From: Nissolia schottii
Lineage: Eukaryota; Streptophyta; Magnoliopsida; Fabales; Fabaceae
Direction of reading: 5' to 3'
Length of the DNA: 64,000 nt
NCBI GenBank assembly: GCA_003254905.1
Contig: QANU01003176.1
Location: forward strand, 704,022-768,021
Made by a program: the position numbers and the translations under genes. The notes under the pieces are model-generated. The model searched no databases and was not told the DNA's origin. It saw only the letters and a program-made list of their open reading frames with translations. Of this stretch, positions 62,646 to 64,000 are shown piece after piece (the first letter of the stretch is position 1; each line of letters begins with the position of its first letter).

Positions 62646-62919
62646 ATATCAAGTAAATCTTTAAATTTATCCCTAACGTTCTCAACATCAAGTAAGTAAT
62701 TCGTCCTCCTAGTTATGAAAATAATCATATTATTGTCTGAGATTTTTAAAAGTCAGTCAAGTTAATTCTTGTGAGAGACTAATTTGACTAATGTCGAAAT
62801 ACTAATTTGATTAATTTTTGGCAAATTCAAAAATTAATATAAGCATTTTCATAACTTAGAGACGGACTTGATTAATGTTAACAACTTTAGGATGAATTTA
62901 AATGTTTACTTTATTTATT

Positions 62920-62995
<76 letters not shown>

Positions 62996-63675
62996 ATAAT
63001 GATCATATAGCCGCATATTAATTTGTCACATGTTTGTGGGCTCTCAAGGGTCCAAATTAATTACTTTTGTAAAATTCTTTGGCTGTTTGGACGACATGGC
63101 AAGTCAACGGAGACCCTTGGTAAATGATCATGTTTTCCATCCAATTAACTTAGTAAGGCTAATTAAAATCAAGCGACTACCTACAAAAATGTATATTTAC
63201 ATTAAAAAAAAAAGTGCATATTTATTTGCTTTTGGTTATATATATGTGTGTGTATATTATAACCTCCCGGTGGAATTAAGTATGATAAGTATGCTTGTAT
63301 ACATCATAACTAATCTGAGTTTAACTAAAAAAAAGATGCACATTAACAATTAGCAAGCTAGTGTATATTTTCCCAAGTTAAGCTTTAAGATTTCAGAAAT
63401 AAATTGAACTTGCCTGTGGTGAGCCGTTTTCATCAGTTTCAAGGCGATACTCATGCATTATCCAATCTGATTTTTGTCCATTTGGAGCTCGACCTTTGTA
63501 AAAGACCAAGGTTTTCCTCATCCCTACCAGATCTTGCTTTGAATATATTGCCTTGTCTCTCCCCGTTGCTTTCCAGAATCCTGCTGCGGTTGCCCTATTT
63601 GTCCTTGTTCCCGTTGGATACTTCTTATCCTTATGGCTAAAGAAGTACCATTCGTTTTGCTCTTCTGTCCCTATT
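61594..63675 (-). CDS. NAC transcription factor, VND type, first exon outside window
   Basis: NAC proteins bind DNA through an N-terminal NAC domain; VND-type members switch on xylem vessel formation. Two exons are present: 63675-63414 (262 nt, the middle and end of the NAC domain) and 62211-61594 (205 aa and stop). Exon 2 reads [40 protein letters not shown], then [20 protein letters not shown] and [17 protein letters not shown]. Exon 3 continues [13 protein letters not shown] and a variable activation region with a His run ([12 protein letters not shown]). [15 protein letters not shown] fits the VND class better than NST or SMB. The donor at 63413 is GC (CAG|GCAAGT), the only one that keeps the frame. 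Exon 1, with the start, lies beyond 64000; 63676-64000 is intron 1, ending in TTTGCAG. Confidence 0.88.
62606..62643. repeat. (AT)n microsatellite in the NAC intron
   Basis: About 19 AT units in the GC-AG intron. Confidence 0.95.
62920..62992. repeat. Compound (TA)n(TG)n(TA)n microsatellite in the NAC intron
   Basis: A TA run, about 12 TG units, then a second TA run of about 17 units. It is likely highly variable in length. Confidence 0.95.
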
Positions 63676-64000
63676 CTGCAAATCTCTTCAATTTTTTATA
63701 AATAAAAAGGACAAAAATTGCAAAAGTTAGTTAACATTATTATATCTTAACCAAATAAAATGGGAGTTATGTTATTTGGGACATTCTCTCAACTCACTAG
63801 GAATTCACAATTGAATGAGATTTAATAGGATGTAAGCTTTATTATAATATTTTATCTAATTGAGTGAGTTAATGCAGTGTCTCATAATTAATGAGTATAA
63901 ATAATATTTCTGGTAAAATTGTCCCTATTGATTTTTAATGCTATATGAACTCATTAATTAATTAGTACTACTCACTTCGTCCGATATACATGTCGCTTTT

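Overview
The window is plant nuclear DNA, most likely from a legume close to soybean (Glycine). The basis is AT-rich intergenic DNA, many short GT-AG introns, and encoded proteins that are near full-length relatives of Arabidopsis housekeeping and regulatory proteins. The species is an inference; no marker unique to one species was seen.

Left part (1-20.8 kb, gene-rich). On the minus strand lie the 3'-truncated splicing factor SF1/BBP gene (1-2124), a broken PLAT/LH2 stress-protein gene (about 5070-5624), autophagy gene ATG3 (6420-9461, 9 exons, 313 aa) and COP9 signalosome subunit CSN4 (12107-16341, 14 coding exons, 397 aa). On the plus strand lie an intronless predicted membrane protein of unknown function (10534-11301) and the co-chaperone BAG7 (18117-20796, 3 exons, 416 aa). 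Between SF1 and the PLAT pseudogene are an orphan leader-like segment, a 243-265 bp tandem repeat and a GAT-type repeat.

Middle part (22-42 kb, repeat-rich and gene-poor). It holds a complete but decayed Ty1/copia retrotransposon (22117-27821), a probable solo LTR, two clusters of short palindromes that include six 35-bp units at 30.56-30.87 kb, a MULE-like element with long inverted ends (32.8-33.9 kb), a GC-rich G-box island (37.38-37.62 kb), a roughly 950-bp foldback element (37.66-38.61 kb) and a hAT-like MITE. No credible host gene was found between 27.8 and 42.4 kb.

Right part (42.4-64 kb). On the plus strand are trehalose-6-phosphate phosphatase (45390-47609, 11 coding exons, 388 aa, with a long intron-bearing leader and a 24-aa upstream ORF), vacuolar acid invertase (50541-54721, 7 exons including a 9-nt mini-exon, 631 aa) and an AGL12-type MADS-box gene (56534-58760, 7 exons, 202 aa). 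A 5'-truncated copia remnant (59523-60850, minus) separates these from the 3' part of a VND-type NAC transcription factor gene (61594-63675, minus), whose second intron appears to be GC-AG.

The host genes are individually regulated eukaryotic genes, not an operon. Two neighbours, the phosphatase and the invertase, both act in sugar metabolism or signalling, but nothing in the sequence shows that this adjacency is functional. All exon joins listed were checked by hand for splice dinucleotides and reading-frame phase.
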